64,000 bases of DNA from Sycon ciliatum (GCF_964019385.1 NC_088651.1:6083696-6147695), one strand, 5' to 3'; numbered from the stretch's first letter, positions 46,877 through 58,277 are shown. The notes: generated by a model not told the origin, from the letters alone. Numbers and translations: made by a program.

Positions 46877-48155
46877 AGGGGAAGTTAAGGCAAAAATTAA
46901 AATTTCACCAGTTGTAGTCTTCGGGGTGCTGAGTCGAATGGCCTTGGTCCGAGAAAGCTGAGACGCTCCCTTCCTACTTGAATCCCAATCGAACTCGCGC
47001 ACTTCCACCGAAACTGGGTGACTGCGCCCTACTAGATGGGGATTTGTATGCAAAATGTCACTAAAAGCGCCATTTCGTTCTTATAAAAGCACGTATGACC
47101 GCGATTGGTCCATATGTTGTAGTCTTTTGGACGCTGAGTCGACTGGTTTTGGTCCGAAAAGGCTGCGATGCAGCGTTCCTCCTTTATTCCCAATCGAAGA
47201 ACAAGCGGTCACGTGCTCCTGGGTGCCCAGATCACCTGGTCACCACACCAGCAGGCGACAACTTTCACACCAAGGTTCAACTCGAGTGATAGGACTGCAC
47301 CCAAAAAAGGTCAAACAGGCTACAGTAAGATCGGGCGCCGAAGAACGCAGGGGCTCGAGCGCAGCCTAGGAAAGTTCTTAAATTTTTGATTCTAGCCAGA
47401 CCGTTCTTATTCACACGCGCGTGGCGAGTCGAGTGACGCCATGACGTTTGTCATGTACATGTACATGTACATGTACATGTACATGTACATGTAGTGCAAT
47501 GTAGTACTTCTAAACTAGTGGGTGTCGTAAATGGGAATGACTGTACATGTAGCAGTAACTGTTTACACGTGTACATAACATGTACTCACCTCCCATACAT
47601 GTACAATGTATGATCAGTTCTGCACTCATGTGGAAATTCCAAATTTTAAAAGTGTTCTTAAATCTGATAATTCTAGCCTGGACTGTTCTTAAATTTTGCC
47701 GGTTTTCCAGCCTGGGTGTTCTTCGGCGAGGTGTTCTTCGGCGCCCGATCTTACTGTAGTAAGTTGTACCATGCAAGCACGGTGACCAGGTGACTGGCGT
47801 ACGCAGGAGCACGTGACCGCTTGTTCAACCATGTTCGATTGGGAATAAAGGAGGAACGCTGCATCGCAGCCTTTTCGGACCAAAACCAGTCGACTCAGCG
47901 TCCAAAAGACTATAACATATGGGCCAGTCGCGGTCATCCGTGCTTTTATAAGAACGAAATGGCGCTTTTAGTGACATTTTGCATACAAATCCCCATCTAG
48001 TAGGGCGCAGTCACCCAGTTTCGGTGGAAGTGCGCGAGTTCGATTGGGATTCAAGTAGGAAGGGAGCGTCTCAGCTTCCTCGGACCACGACCATTCGACT
48101 CAGCACCCCGAAGACTACAACTGGTGAAATTTTAATTTTTGCCTTAACTTCCCCT
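46877..48155. mobile_element. TTAA-target foldback element B carrying a nested MITE
   Basis: Inverted repeats of about 400 bases begin AGGGGAAGTTAAGGCAAAAA. TTAA borders are at 46873-46876 and 48156-48159, the first shared with element A. The first bases AGGGGAAGT match element A, so both use the same end-recognition. It contains the 47322-47757 MITE. Confidence 0.8.
47322..47757. mobile_element. MITE, CAGTAAGATCGGGCGCCGAAGAAC family, nested
   Basis: Left CAGTAAGATCGGGCGCCG and right CGGCGCCCGATCTTACTG. It contains an (ACATGT)n tract at about 47452-47493. Relative of 30796-31052. Confidence 0.8.
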
Positions 48156-48222
48156 TTAAAGTAGAGATGCAGAAAGCGGCTTATATGCTTATAGCCCGGC
48201 TTTTATCCGCGACTTTATGGTA

Positions 48223-49037
48223 TACAAATACACAGAGCATGCACGAGCATAATCGCCGTCGACACCTTCTATGTTGTTTTTCTTACGTACACGTACTTCG
48301 AAGTAAGTGTGATCTACTTCATTCTCTTCTGCTTCCCTCACCAGCAGTAGTCACTAATGAGTTCTGCGGAATTCTGTACTTCAAACACTACTAAACAGAG
48401 GAGCGATGGCGCTACTTTTAGTTCCTGATCTGCGAGCAAAACTGATTAATTAGTTGCGCCTGAAAAGGTGTGCGATTGAAGTCAATTTCAATTTCATACT
48501 TGCGTAAGTAGTAAGTACAAGTATGCTTATCCACTACAGCTCTACCCTTCACGCCGACTTGCTTTAGTGATCCGCCAACCAACATTGCCTGATCACAACA
48601 TTTGTGAGTGAATGATGCCGGGTGGTTTGCGGTATCTGTCATAACACATCGACTAGGGTGTTGGCTATGCCTACGCCTATGGTCTTTTTCAATCGGCTCA
48701 AATCCAGCACGTTTCGTTCTTGGTTTGTGCTGCGGGGCAGACGCATGCTAGTCGTATGACCTCTTCATTGATCCGAACACAATCTATGTGCAGATGTTAT
48801 CGCACTCTCTGCTTAGCACATCTTGATACTCAACAGTTACATTGTGGTATCCCGTTCAGCCATAGTGAATTAATTCTGATGGAAGATGTGTTTGGCACAC
48901 AGGCGGAGACCGCGTGTAGCAGCAGCAGAGCTATCACTTTGGGGTTTTCTTCATCTGCAGCGCTTAGTAACTCTTGCCACGGACTGTGCGGGACGGCGCT
49001 TTGCCAATATGTAATTGACGTGTAATAGTAATACCAA
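48223..49037. other. no gene seen
   Basis: Unique sequence between transposon relics. Short open frames have no splice or family support. Confidence 0.45.
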
Positions 49038-50728
49038 TAGACCAATCCCGAAAAGATTGTTTGGGTTCGAAAGGGGGCATGTCAACTGAGAGTACGCTGT
49101 GCTACATAATAGTCGTGAACATGGACATCCAGTCGAATGACCGGGCCGGCGCCCTCAGCGCGTACAGAACGCTGTTACTTGCATGCTGTGCACAGTCATG
49201 TTGATCCAATGCGATCAGCGCAGCGCGCTGCAGCGCACAAATGCATGTGCGTACCGCTTACCCAACGGCTGCATGGCCAGCGCCCTGGCCTGGGGCCGCT
49301 AGACGTGCGACCGGATTTCCATGTTCACGATCATGATCAGTACATGAACATGTACATAGCACTACCTGATCAGCATGCGGCAGAGGACGTGTTTGACAAT
49401 GATAGTTTACGTATCAATGCGCATGCGGGAGTAAGTACACGGTTTTCTCGTTAGTTGCGTGCAACTGCAAGAGAGACGATGCGACAGAAAGCAAAGCCCT
49501 TTGTAGTTTTCTCTCTCCCACTGGTAATAGTCTGCTGTTGGAGTTGAAATGCTAAAACATAATCCTTGTTTCGCTCTTCTATGTAGTTCGAAGAGGTCAA
49601 CAAACATGTAGAGCTCACTTTGATGAAGTAAGCAAGGCTGCGAGCGCTGTGGCTCAAAGCGATATGCCCTGTCTTACGAGATATTTCGAGTGCTATTGCT
49701 TGTTGCGAGTGCTTCGTCTTCGATAAGTCATGCCTCTATCCTGCCAGGTTTCCTCTTATAGGACCAGTCACGAAGTGACTGTACTCATCTGCAGCCGATC
49801 AATGTTCTACTGCACAAGAAGATCGCGTTTTCGCCAAGCCAGTGCCCAGCCAAAGACCATCGCCATGTCACACCGTCGGGACGTGTTCATGATGAGAATC
49901 ATCATTCGTGGGAGCGTGATGAAGAACTATTTCGAAAGACGACACAGTCTCTACCCCCGGGACGACAACTATGCGCGGGTCCTGGAAGGGGAGAATGTCT
50001 CCCGCGATAAGAATGGAGACGACGGCGGGTTTTCGGCAACCTGGAGTCAGCGGAGGTCGTCAAGCTCCTCCGCCTGCTCCGGTACATGAAGGTGACATGT
50101 CGACACGAGCGAGCGGAAACACAGCATACTCGTAGATCTACATGGTAGTGTAGTAACGTTGCGAGAGTTTGCGGAAGAAGTCCAAGTTGGAAAATCCATC
50201 AGCTCCAAAAGCTACCTGCAGGTGGGCGATGCGACTCCAGCGTCAGACTACAACAGTCAGGACTACTTGTAAATAGTTGAACGTTGTTTTAAAGCAGCAG
50301 ATCGATAAGTAAGTTGAAATCGTAGCTGTTTCGGTAAGTCGGCGCTATAATGTAGCTTGTATTTTTTACGGAGAGTCGATCCCCACAACGAATGTTCCTC
50401 TCCTCACCGAGAGCTAGCTGGCCTCCTAACTCCGTCAGGGTCTGCCTAAGGTACCAACGGTCCTTTGACTAGCTCAACCTGAAAATGTTGATAGATCGAA
50501 TGAAGTCAGTACGCACCCGCATGGATTTTACATTCAAGCTGCTGGCAGGATTCCATCAAATCCTTTTTGGCTTTAGCTTCAGCTCGGCGAGCAAACGTCT
50601 AGTCTCTCTCTCTCGTCCGCCATGAGATGTCACATACACACTAGATACAAACGATGCACTTCACACGAGCTGGCCTGCACGCTTGCCCCTTTTCACGAAC
50701 CCAGACAATCTTTTCGGGATTGGTCTAT
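49038..50728. mobile_element. 1.7-kb DNA transposon-like element, unassigned
   Basis: Terminal inverted repeats of about 40 bases: left TAGACCAATCCCGAAAAGAT (49038 on) and right ending with its reverse complement at 50728, with TGGGTTCG and a following purine-rich stretch also shared. Inside, on plus, are frames at 49137-49454 and 49730-50089 that I do not recognise. The first has a good donor at its 3' end (GCGGGA|GTAAGTAC). It may be a degenerate or non-autonomous DNA transposon of unknown superfamily. Confidence 0.65.
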
Positions 50729-50747
50729 TTAAAATAAACACACTCAC

Positions 50748-50975
50748 CGGAATGAAACAAGAGACGCCGCAAAGCTTTGCACACTGTTCACCAAGGTTCA
50801 CTGCGGCGGAACGCGGCTGCCCGGATTCGTAGCTGTTGGTGTTCCCTCTGTCGTCTCGACGCCGGTCGATACGATCCACCCTAACGACGCGGTAGAATTC
50901 CGGCCAGCAGCCGACGTCAGCTCTTGTTCGTCTCCACGATACACACGGATTCAGTGGGGCGACGAAATCATTCAT
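50748..50975 (-). CDS. possible 5' exon, unrecognised
   Basis: From ATG at 50975 a 76-codon frame ends at donor CATTCCG|GTGAGTGTG in phase 0. It is Arg-rich and then ends with NLGEQCAKLCGVSC. The phase would suit splicing to the CARD/Cys-His gene, whose coding exons start about 7 kb downstream, but no link is shown. It lies directly beside the end of the 49038-50728 element and could be chance. Confidence 0.25.
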
Positions 50976-52282
50976 TCAAATGTTTTTATCCCCGAACGCC
51001 GGAACCCTCATCTCCTCACGTGCAACCCTTGGCAGTTCTGTACAAAGATCCGTACTGTAGTCTAGATGATCTACTGGCACTGGAACCTATCGTCCTGTGG
51101 AAATCTACTCGTGGGCCAAGTCTGCTACCTAGCTACGGAGACTTGATTCTTGTGGCCTCGTGTGTTGAATCGTCCTGTCCAGTTCTGCATGCAGCACACA
51201 AGGACAGCCAAACTTGAGTTAGAGAGCCTGAAGAACAAGGTCAGAAGATAAGATCAATTCTGTTGCTGTGACGAGCGATGGCACTTGTGCACCAATACAG
51301 TCCATACATCTTTGCAGATGACAGTAAGGCTAAGAGTCGGAGGAGGGGCGAACAGAAACTCACCTCGTGAAAGACAAAGACGAAAGTGGCGAGAAAGAAC
51401 ACTGCGTGCTAACAAAATAGGAAGCTAGTGCCTAGTAGTGGACGGCTCGCGCAAGATCACGACGCGTCGAAGGCCGGCCGTGATCGCGCACATCAAACTG
51501 AGCTCAGGTACTTTGGCAGAAACAGCGCTGTGCGCCAGTCGATCACCATGTACGGACAAGATCTTACCGCAAAGAATGTGTTTACGAAAGAAGTCCGACT
51601 GTTATGGGAGGGACGGTAAACCTGTCCCCCGTCATTCACGAATCATGTAATCGGTTCGTAGTTTCTACGAAGAGTCAAGTACAATGATTATGATTGTAGA
51701 TCGACTACATGACTGTACATGACCTGATGACAGGTGGATCTACTCCCTGCTTATGCTGCATGCTGTACAGTCCCGCGGGAGAGGCTCGCTGTCTCTCTCA
51801 GTGTTTTCATTGCACGTGATGCTGATATTCCCCAGGCTATGGACAGGTTCTAGGTCACAAACTGACAAAGACGAAGAAGTCAGTGACACATAGTAGATCT
51901 ACGTAGGCACGTCAGTATTGACATGCTGTAGGTTCGGAGATATCAGTAGATTTCTGCATGATCTGCTACTGCGCTAGTGTATCGTCGGTCGTGTTAGCAT
52001 AAGCCATAAGGCATACCGGTATGGAATAACCATGATAACTAAACAGCTAGCCACTTCGATTCTGGCACGCCGACTATGTACTTCCAAGTCTGCCAAGACT
52101 GGCAGAATCGGCGAGCACATCTCTTGCAAAGACAGTAAAAATACCGTAGTCGCGCGATTAGTGACCCTGGGGCACAATTAGTATTACTTTTTTTCAATGT
52201 CCATCACAGCTACAGATGGGGCATTGTTCAAGAGAGGGCACTATTTTCTCTGGTACACCGGAGGATGTACCCAGTGTGCTGA
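50976..52282. other. no gene seen
   Basis: Mostly unique sequence upstream of the NACHT gene. Short frames at about 51428-51650 are not recognised and have no family support. Confidence 0.4.
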
Positions 52283-52316
52283 CAGTGCTCAACACCGCGG
52301 AGGCAGAGCGTAATAC

Positions 52317-52469
52317 AGAACAGAACAACGAGGACAATCAAGGCTTGTTTGCTGCTACTTCAAGTTTCATGCTCTCGCAATCATCAGGCAACTGTTGCCT
52401 GGTGGTTGCGAGAGCATGAAACTTGAAGTAGCAGCAAACAAGCCTTGATTGTCCTCGTTGTTCTGTTCT
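52317..52469. mobile_element. foldback element with hammerhead ribozyme, second locus
   Basis: Arms of about 76 bases around 52393 with a few mismatches. The leader CAGTGCTCAACACCGCGGAG (from 52283) is shared with the 45168 foldback. Outside the ribozyme core, the arm sequences of the two loci differ. Confidence 0.75.
52351..52392 (-). ncRNA. hammerhead ribozyme, intact minus arm
   Basis: Stem I GTTGC (52392-52388) pairs with GCAGC (52355-52351) with one wobble. Core CTGATGA (52387-52381), stem II TTGCGAGAGCAT with a GAGA loop (52380-52369), GAAA (52368-52365), stem III CTTGAAG, cut site GUA. The plus arm has the core changed to CTGGTGG and should be inactive. Confidence 0.82.
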
Positions 52470-53208
52470 CAATTCTGGTACATGTGCATTCACGTCATCC
52501 GGCATAAAACAAAGAAGCCAAACGGACAAACAGAGCCTAAAATGTACGGTACTTGTACACTGTCACCACTCAACAGAACGGGCAACAGGAACTGCGATTT
52601 TGACCGTGATACCACCAGTTCCATGACATCGACAAGAACAGAAAGAACACCAAACTATTACCATGATTACTGACTTGCATAGCCATGCACTTGGTTAGAA
52701 ATAGAAGCGGGGGGGGGGGGCACTATTCAAGATAATACAATGACTATGTAGGTGTTCATTTTTCACTGGCTCTTACCTGCTTACCGTTATGGGCATTACT
52801 GCCAATATTGGAGATAGGGCACTATTCAAGGAAGAGATGTAGCCTCTAACTATTACTTTTACTTTTACTAGTTTTAGTCTAGCGTGCGAGGACGATGTTA
52901 CCTGACATGTACATGTATGTCGGCGCGGTATGTAGTTGCTAATGCATACGGTCAGGTAGCAAAAAAATGGACAAGGGGATTTTCCCTGTCCATTTCCCTG
53001 CTCCCGTAGTTCAGCCCTTAGTTTAGTACTATACTGCAGTAGGTGCTTGCCTTTTGAGTTTTGTCAAAAGTCCCCTCGCCTAGCCATGAAAACACAATCA
53101 TGTACAGAGAAAGAGCTGTTTCATTTGTTCAGTTTTCTTCGCTGGCCTCGGTAACTGTTACTTGTACAGGTAGTTGGAACGCCACTGCAGCGTCTCCAGC
53201 TTGCAGTC
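52470..53208. other. upstream region of the NACHT gene
   Basis: No gene is seen. It contains a G-run near 52710 and repeated GGCACTATTCAAG phrases at 52720 and 52821. A promoter is expected here but no clear TATA box can be placed. Confidence 0.4.
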
Positions 53209-56103
53209 ATGGCAGGCAAAGAGAACGCAGCTGCTGTTCGCGGAGCACTATCAGGTCTTTGCCAGGCTGGATGCGATGAGAGAAGTGCTAGCGAGTCCGG
53301 CAACAGAGAGGCGACTTGCTCCGAAACCACCGCATGCATCGCCGGAGCAAGCAACACGGTTCCCGAGGCAGTGCGCAGACTGAAAGGTTTGTTAGTTGAG
53401 GAGTATGTCGGCGCAACCGTGGACATGGGAGAAGGTATGGTGGAGGAAGGGATCAAAGAACCAAGCGTTTCAGATGTGCAGGTACAGCTGATCATTTTGT
53501 CTAGGCCAGAGCTTCGGCAGGAGTTCGCCAATGCGAGTTTCGATTCAACAGGGGACATGTGGCGTGTGGAACACGTTTTCACAAAGGCAGCCGATGGTTT
53601 GGAGAACATCTCCATTGAAAGTCTCTTCGATCTGGACAATGAGCAGATCATGCTGGAGTTCTCCAGCGGTGGTCGAACGTATCGCATATTGGCTGTTGCC
53701 AGCGCGGGCTGTGGCAAGACGTTCGTCTTTACAAGAGTGGCGCCATTGAAATGGGCCCGGAATGAAATCTGGACATCGTTTGACCTGGTGATAGCGCGGA
53801 AACTACGGAACGAGGAGGTGAGAAAGGCAAAGAACATATGCGGTCTGCTTGGCATAAATGAGAAGGGAGAGTTTACAAGAGAGGAGCGCAAAAGCATCGA
53901 TGATTTTGTACGCTGGCAAGCTCATCGAGTATGTATTGTGCTCGATGGGCTTGATGAGATCCGCCTTGGTGACTGCAGTGGCTTTGTTCAGGACATCATT
54001 AACGGGTCCAGTGTGAAGGGACTGCGTCTGGTGGTGACGTCGCGGCCGTGTGTTGAACTGCTAAGCCTGAGTGACAAAAAGCAGTTTGATCGCCGAGTGG
54101 AACTTGTCGGTTTTCGGGAAGAAGATGTTGAGGAGTACATTGGCAAGGTGCTGGGGTCAGTAGACGAAATATCCGTGCTGGTGAAGGCAGTACGGCAGGA
54201 TCAACACCTTGCTAGCATGATGGCCACACCATTCCTAGCCATGCAGACGTGCAAGATGTTCCACTGCCGCAATGGCATGCTGCCAAAATGCCTGTCGGAT
54301 ATCTTTGATATGATGGTCATCCAAGTTGCCGAGCGTAATGCTGGTGAGTCGTACAAGAGTTGGAATGAGATTTCTCCAGCTGTCCAAGCCCTCATTCTAG
54401 ATCTTGGGAAATTCGCTTTCAGCATGCTTGTGGTACAGCGACTCATTTTCACCGATGCTGATTTGCAGATGGGAGCGATCACCAGAGAAGCTAAAGCTCT
54501 CGGCCTTCTCGTGCTAGCCGACAGTAGCAGTCGCAACGACGGCAGACTGTGGATGTTCAGCCATTTGACGTTACAAGAATCGCTGGCGGCTCGCTACGTG
54601 GCTGTGAAGAAGGCAACAACACTGGCACGTGTTGTCCGTGTGGTGGAGTTGCTGGGCCCCGAAAGCGACCACTTGCGGACATTCTGGATGCTGTTGGCAG
54701 CCCAGTTGAACAAGGAGAATGCTGACTGTTTGATCAACGGTCTTCTAACGCGAGGAAAGTCTTCTGACGGACAAGCTGCGAATGACGAGGACGAGAAATG
54801 GGACAACCCACATGATGCAACAGCGGCATTAGATGTCTTCCCACTGGATATGCTCGAGTCGTTGAGTGCCGGTTTGGACGACTTTGAAGGCTGCCGTCTT
54901 GCAGAAGAGCTTCTATCCGACAGCCTGAACGGAAGAAGCAGTGTGCGTTACGTGGAGAACCGTAGCAAGTACGGCCGGCCCGATAGCGGTGAACAGTTCT
55001 TGAGAGCGACGTTGCTGACGTGGGTGGAACGCTGCCCTGATGCAACGTACGATACACTGGCTGATGCTCTGCGATGCATGGGCAAACACGTCCTTGCACA
55101 GTCTCTACATACTCCTATGCGCGGTGGTAATCCAACACCAGTGAAGAGTCCATTCCACAAGGAAATCACTCCTCACTCCAGGCGTAACTTAGATCTAGCA
55201 GTACTCAGCTATGCCGAGCGATGTCGTCACCATGACGATGACCGTCAACCCATGCCCACCCTAGCCGCCGCATTTCAGTGCTTGAAGATGTCAATCCTGG
55301 GTCCTGACCATCCGGCCATCATCCGTGCCTATGATGTCGCCGTCGATGTGCACTGCGCCAGCGTGGAGAGTGTGTACTTTTGTGAATGGCAACGTTCCGT
55401 TACTCCCATGCCGTGTCTACTATCAATGCTGAAGTGTGAGAACATCACAGTGCTGCACATCGCTGAATGTAACTGTCAGTGGCAGCAATTCATGGCAGTT
55501 GTGAAGTCATCGCGCATGCATCTGGAGGCCATCCGTCTGACTAATTGTGATCTCACCGATGCCAGTATGCCCTCACATCCAGTCAGCACACAACGGTCAC
55601 ATGCTGAACACAGTGGAACAGCGACAACCACCGACCATGGCGACCGCAACCCTGCAGTGCTCCTGGCCGAGGCACTTGCCGATGTTCGCTGCCTCCAAGT
55701 GCTTTGTCTTCAGCACTGCAAGGGCATTGGTGGGCATGATCTGCGTGCAATCTGCAAGGCCTTGCGTCACTCAACACACTTATCAACCTTAAGTGTCCAG
55801 CAGGAAGGGCTGCTTCGTTGCATCGATGTCTTGGCCGATAATCTTTGTAGCGCATGGTCTGAAATAGCGGTGCTTTTGCTCAATGATCGTGGAGACTTGG
55901 AGGTGCAGGCGACGAAATCCGACGACGACGTCGACCGCGACATCTCTGCATTCGTGCATGCCATCAACGCGTGCACATCACTCCGGCAACTTGTGATGAT
56001 TCACAGCTGTCCACGACAATACCGCCGTCGGGATGCCTATGGGCGTCTCATGAGCCGAGAATCCTACCGATCTTCCTTAGATCTTCGACTGAACCGTCGG
56101 TAG
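53209..56103 (+). CDS. NOD-like receptor: NACHT-DEATH-LRR protein, single exon
   Basis: A 964-residue frame. The ATG is the first after an in-frame TAA about 45 bases upstream and has a fair context (GTCATGG). The NACHT NTPase is clear. Walker A is ASAGCGKT at about residues 164-171, Walker B is VLDGLDE at about 244-250, and LVVTSRP follows near 273. A winged-helix/HD motif FSHLTLQESLAARYV lies near 448. A DEATH-like segment follows (about 540-632; LLTWVERCPDATYDTLADAL). Weak leucine-rich repeats span about 745-860. Such proteins sense danger or microbial signals in the cytoplasm and oligomerise through NACHT. A DEATH domain placed between NACHT and the LRRs is unusual, since death-folds normally sit at the N terminus. 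No N-terminal effector domain is seen in residues 1-150. No introns are visible, although an upstream non-coding exon is possible. Confidence 0.9.
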   Translation: MAGKENAAAVRGALSGLCQAGCDERSASESGNREATCSETTACIAGASNTVPEAVRRLKGLLVEEYVGATVDMGEGMVEEGIKEPSVSDVQVQLIILSRPELRQEFANASFDSTGDMWRVEHVFTKAADGLENISIESLFDLDNEQIMLEFSSGGRTYRILAVASAGCGKTFVFTRVAPLKWARNEIWTSFDLVIARKLRNEEVRKAKNICGLLGINEKGEFTREERKSIDDFVRWQAHRVCIVLDGLDEIRLGDCSGFVQDIINGSSVKGLRLVVTSRPCVELLSLSDKKQFDRRVELVGFREEDVEEYIGKVLGSVDEISVLVKAVRQDQHLASMMATPFLAMQTCKMFHCRNGMLPKCLSDIFDMMVIQVAERNAGESYKSWNEISPAVQALILDLGKFAFSMLVVQRLIFTDADLQMGAITREAKALGLLVLADSSSRNDGRLWMFSHLTLQESLAARYVAVKKATTLARVVRVVELLGPESDHLRTFWMLLAAQLNKENADCLINGLLTRGKSSDGQAANDEDEKWDNPHDATAALDVFPLDMLESLSAGLDDFEGCRLAEELLSDSLNGRSSVRYVENRSKYGRPDSGEQFLRATLLTWVERCPDATYDTLADALRCMGKHVLAQSLHTPMRGGNPTPVKSPFHKEITPHSRRNLDLAVLSYAERCRHHDDDRQPMPTLAAAFQCLKMSILGPDHPAIIRAYDVAVDVHCASVESVYFCEWQRSVTPMPCLLSMLKCENITVLHIAECNCQWQQFMAVVKSSRMHLEAIRLTNCDLTDASMPSHPVSTQRSHAEHSGTATTTDHGDRNPAVLLAEALADVRCLQVLCLQHCKGIGGHDLRAICKALRHSTHLSTLSVQQEGLLRCIDVLADNLCSAWSEIAVLLLNDRGDLEVQATKSDDDVDRDISAFVHAINACTSLRQLVMIHSCPRQYRRRDAYGRLMSRESYRSSLDLRLNRR

Positions 56104-57250
56104 CAATTTAGCTTCCCCTCCATGATGTTCAACTGCTTTTCAGTTCAACATTCTCCCAATATTGCATAGCGCAATTACTAGCAATAGCAACCAGCACATT
56201 GAGAACATTGATATCGAAAATTTGGTACTATTTACGTTAACTTGAGCCTCATTCTTAAACACTTTTAAACATTCAAACAGAGTTGCGAAATTTACAATAT
56301 CCCACTCCCTTAGCCTCGTCGCGTAGGCTGGTCTTATTTCCATGTCTATGTATTACATACAGTAGATGCACAGTTGAGGCACAATCTGCTGGTACTTTTT
56401 CTCACCTCACAAAGATTCACCTAGGGTTCCCTGTAACAAGGCCATGCCTGTTGGGACTTCCCTAGTCAAATAATATACTACTACTATTACTACTAGTCAT
56501 TGTGTGTATGTATCGGGCATGATGCTGTGCTGAGTCAAATCTAGGGGTGCAACGATTATACCGCGCATACCGAATACTCTAAATAGAAACCGTTACAAGC
56601 AGACGAATCGATTATTCGAAAAGTTCCCATTACTTGATTATGCATACAGTATACGTATGACCGTAGATCGACCGGCGATGTGCGAGAAGAAAATTCTTCT
56701 CCACAGGATCAATTTTCAAATTCTAAATTTTCGCATTTTTTCAGCTTCCAATAGTCGTTACTTGACGACGGGCAGTGGATCGCGCTTTCCAGCCCGCACG
56801 GTTTGATGTGTCATTGGTCGGCTCCAAGGTGACAATCACGTGACATACAGGAAACGCGCGTTGGTGGCCACCAATTTGGTCCGGTAATAACCAGACCAAC
56901 CGGACCGGTTCCGGCGGGACAGATTATGTGCATGCATCTGTGTATACACACGTCATCACTGGACCGATTTGTTTTCTCTAAGAACGTTTTCTCGTGGTGG
57001 TCTCCTGTTAGAGTCTGTACACAGAGTGTGACAGGCGTACTGAAGACAGTGCGCCAAACAGTGACTGGCTCACGCTCTTTGTGAACCACTCATCTTACTT
57101 GCGCACTCGTGCCGCAGTGCAGTGCAGTGCACTGCACGACGCTGCATTGTACTGAGCTGCACTGTACCAAGCTGCACACAACAAAGCAAGATCTGGCAAT
57201 AGCTGAAAATCATGCAGTCATAGTTTCTTTTCGGATCAAGTATTAACTAT
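56104..57250. other. intergenic, no gene seen
   Basis: Follows the NACHT stop codon. A hAT-like terminus TAGGGGTGCAACGATTAT occurs at 56543 without a clear partner end. Short CAGTGCACTGCA inverted phrases lie at 57112-57175. Confidence 0.5.
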
Positions 57251-57372
57251 TTTTCATGTTGAGAAATGGACCCGGGATGTCTCGAATTTTAAAGACAAGG
57301 GAAGGAATTAAACATCCTGGACAAATATTTAAAAGTTGGGCATGTGAGCAACGAAATCAATACTTTTTTGTC

Positions 57373-57374
<2 letters not shown>

Positions 57375-57418
<44 letters not shown>

Positions 57419-57465
57419 CGTGCGTGCGTGTGTACATGTGTGTGTGCATGCGTGTGTTTGTGTGT
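57375..57465. repeat. GT microsatellite
   Basis: (GT)n with GTGCGTGC interruptions. Confidence 0.95.
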
Positions 57466-57555
57466 GAAAGTAAAAACAATAATCCTATAAAAGCAACGCA
57501 TACCGGTACATGGAATGCTCACTGGAGCAGCGGCTGGACCGTGTCAGTGAGACAA

Positions 57556-57672
57556 GCACCACCTGCACCTACACCAGCAATAGCACCTACACCAGCACCA
57601 GCACCAGCACCTACACCAGCACCTACACCAGCACCAGCACCAGCACCAGCACCTACACCAGCACCAGCAGTC
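57556..57672. repeat. CACCAG/CACCTA hexamer repeat
   Basis: Repeats of GCACCAGCACCAGCACCTAC encode Pro-Ala-Pro-Thr on plus. Because the frame has no start or splice context, and the region is the 3' flank of the mutase gene, I treat it as a non-coding repeat. Confidence 0.8.
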
Positions 57673-57874
57673 CAGGGAGGAGCAGTTAAAAATACCTTGA
57701 AAGAGATAATATGGCTATTTCATTCTAAGACTAATATTAGCACTAGTAGCAACGGGGCTGATTGAAACGGCAGCTTCTAGAACTGTCTTGGAGAGCTGCG
57801 CTGAACAAACACCTGCTGCTTGTGCAAGTGAGCTAATACAAATCTGTCGCATCTTTCACATCTACTCTGCAAGT

Positions 57875-57948
57875 CTACAGCTCGGCAGCTCGTGTCTTCT
57901 TCCACAGCATGTCGACAATTTCAATCGCCGCCGTGGGAATACGTGTTC
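57875..57948 (-). CDS. MUT: methylmalonyl-CoA mutase, last exon
   Basis: Acceptor GTTTCTGCATAG|GA ACA CGT; stop TAG at 57877-57875. Enters in phase 1 and completes FGPG-TRIPTAAIEIVDML, then a short basic tail. This is the C-terminal helix of the cobalamin-binding domain. Confidence 0.85.
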
Positions 57949-58188
57949 CTATGCAGAAACACACCCACGGTCAGAAAACGCAGAGAAGACAGAGAGTGAG
58001 TGAGTTTGCATACAACCCTACAACCTGCAATGCACCCTACTTGTATACATTCAAATACTGTAAAACAGCCGAATCTGGCACTTGAAAGCTTTAGCGTAGC
58101 CCCCCCCCGGCATGTTCTTGAGGTTGCATTTCTCTGGCCAGTACTGTGCTACCACCGCCATCATGGCTCTACTGTCTGAAACACGTAC

Positions 58189-58277
58189 CTGGTCCAAAGA
58201 TTAGTGCCACACCAGCCTCATACAAGAAATCATGGTCCTGTGGAGGGATCACGCCGCCTGCTACCACCAATATGTCA
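58189..58277 (-). CDS. MUT: methylmalonyl-CoA mutase exon
   Basis: Acceptor CGCACAG|T GAC ATA; donor GACCAG|GTACGTG; phase 2 to 1. Encodes the VVAGGVIPPQD segment, whose Gly-Gly is part of the B12-binding fold, and ends FGPG. Confidence 0.92.

Larger units (their letters stand above)
45577..48222. mobile_element. MITE (GTAAAGTCGYGGATAAAAGCCGGG ends) split by nested insertions
   Basis: Left TACCGTAAAGTCGTGGATAA and right inverse TACCATAAAGTCGCGGATAA, each continuing AAGCCGGG. The original element is a few hundred bases of GAAGCCTGG-type repeats. Two TTAA-flanked foldback elements inserted into it. Confidence 0.7.

Noticed and set aside
50748-50975. Confident first exon of the CARD gene
   Set aside because: Phase and donor are suitable but there is no acceptor evidence linking it over 7 kb. 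Kept at low confidence only.
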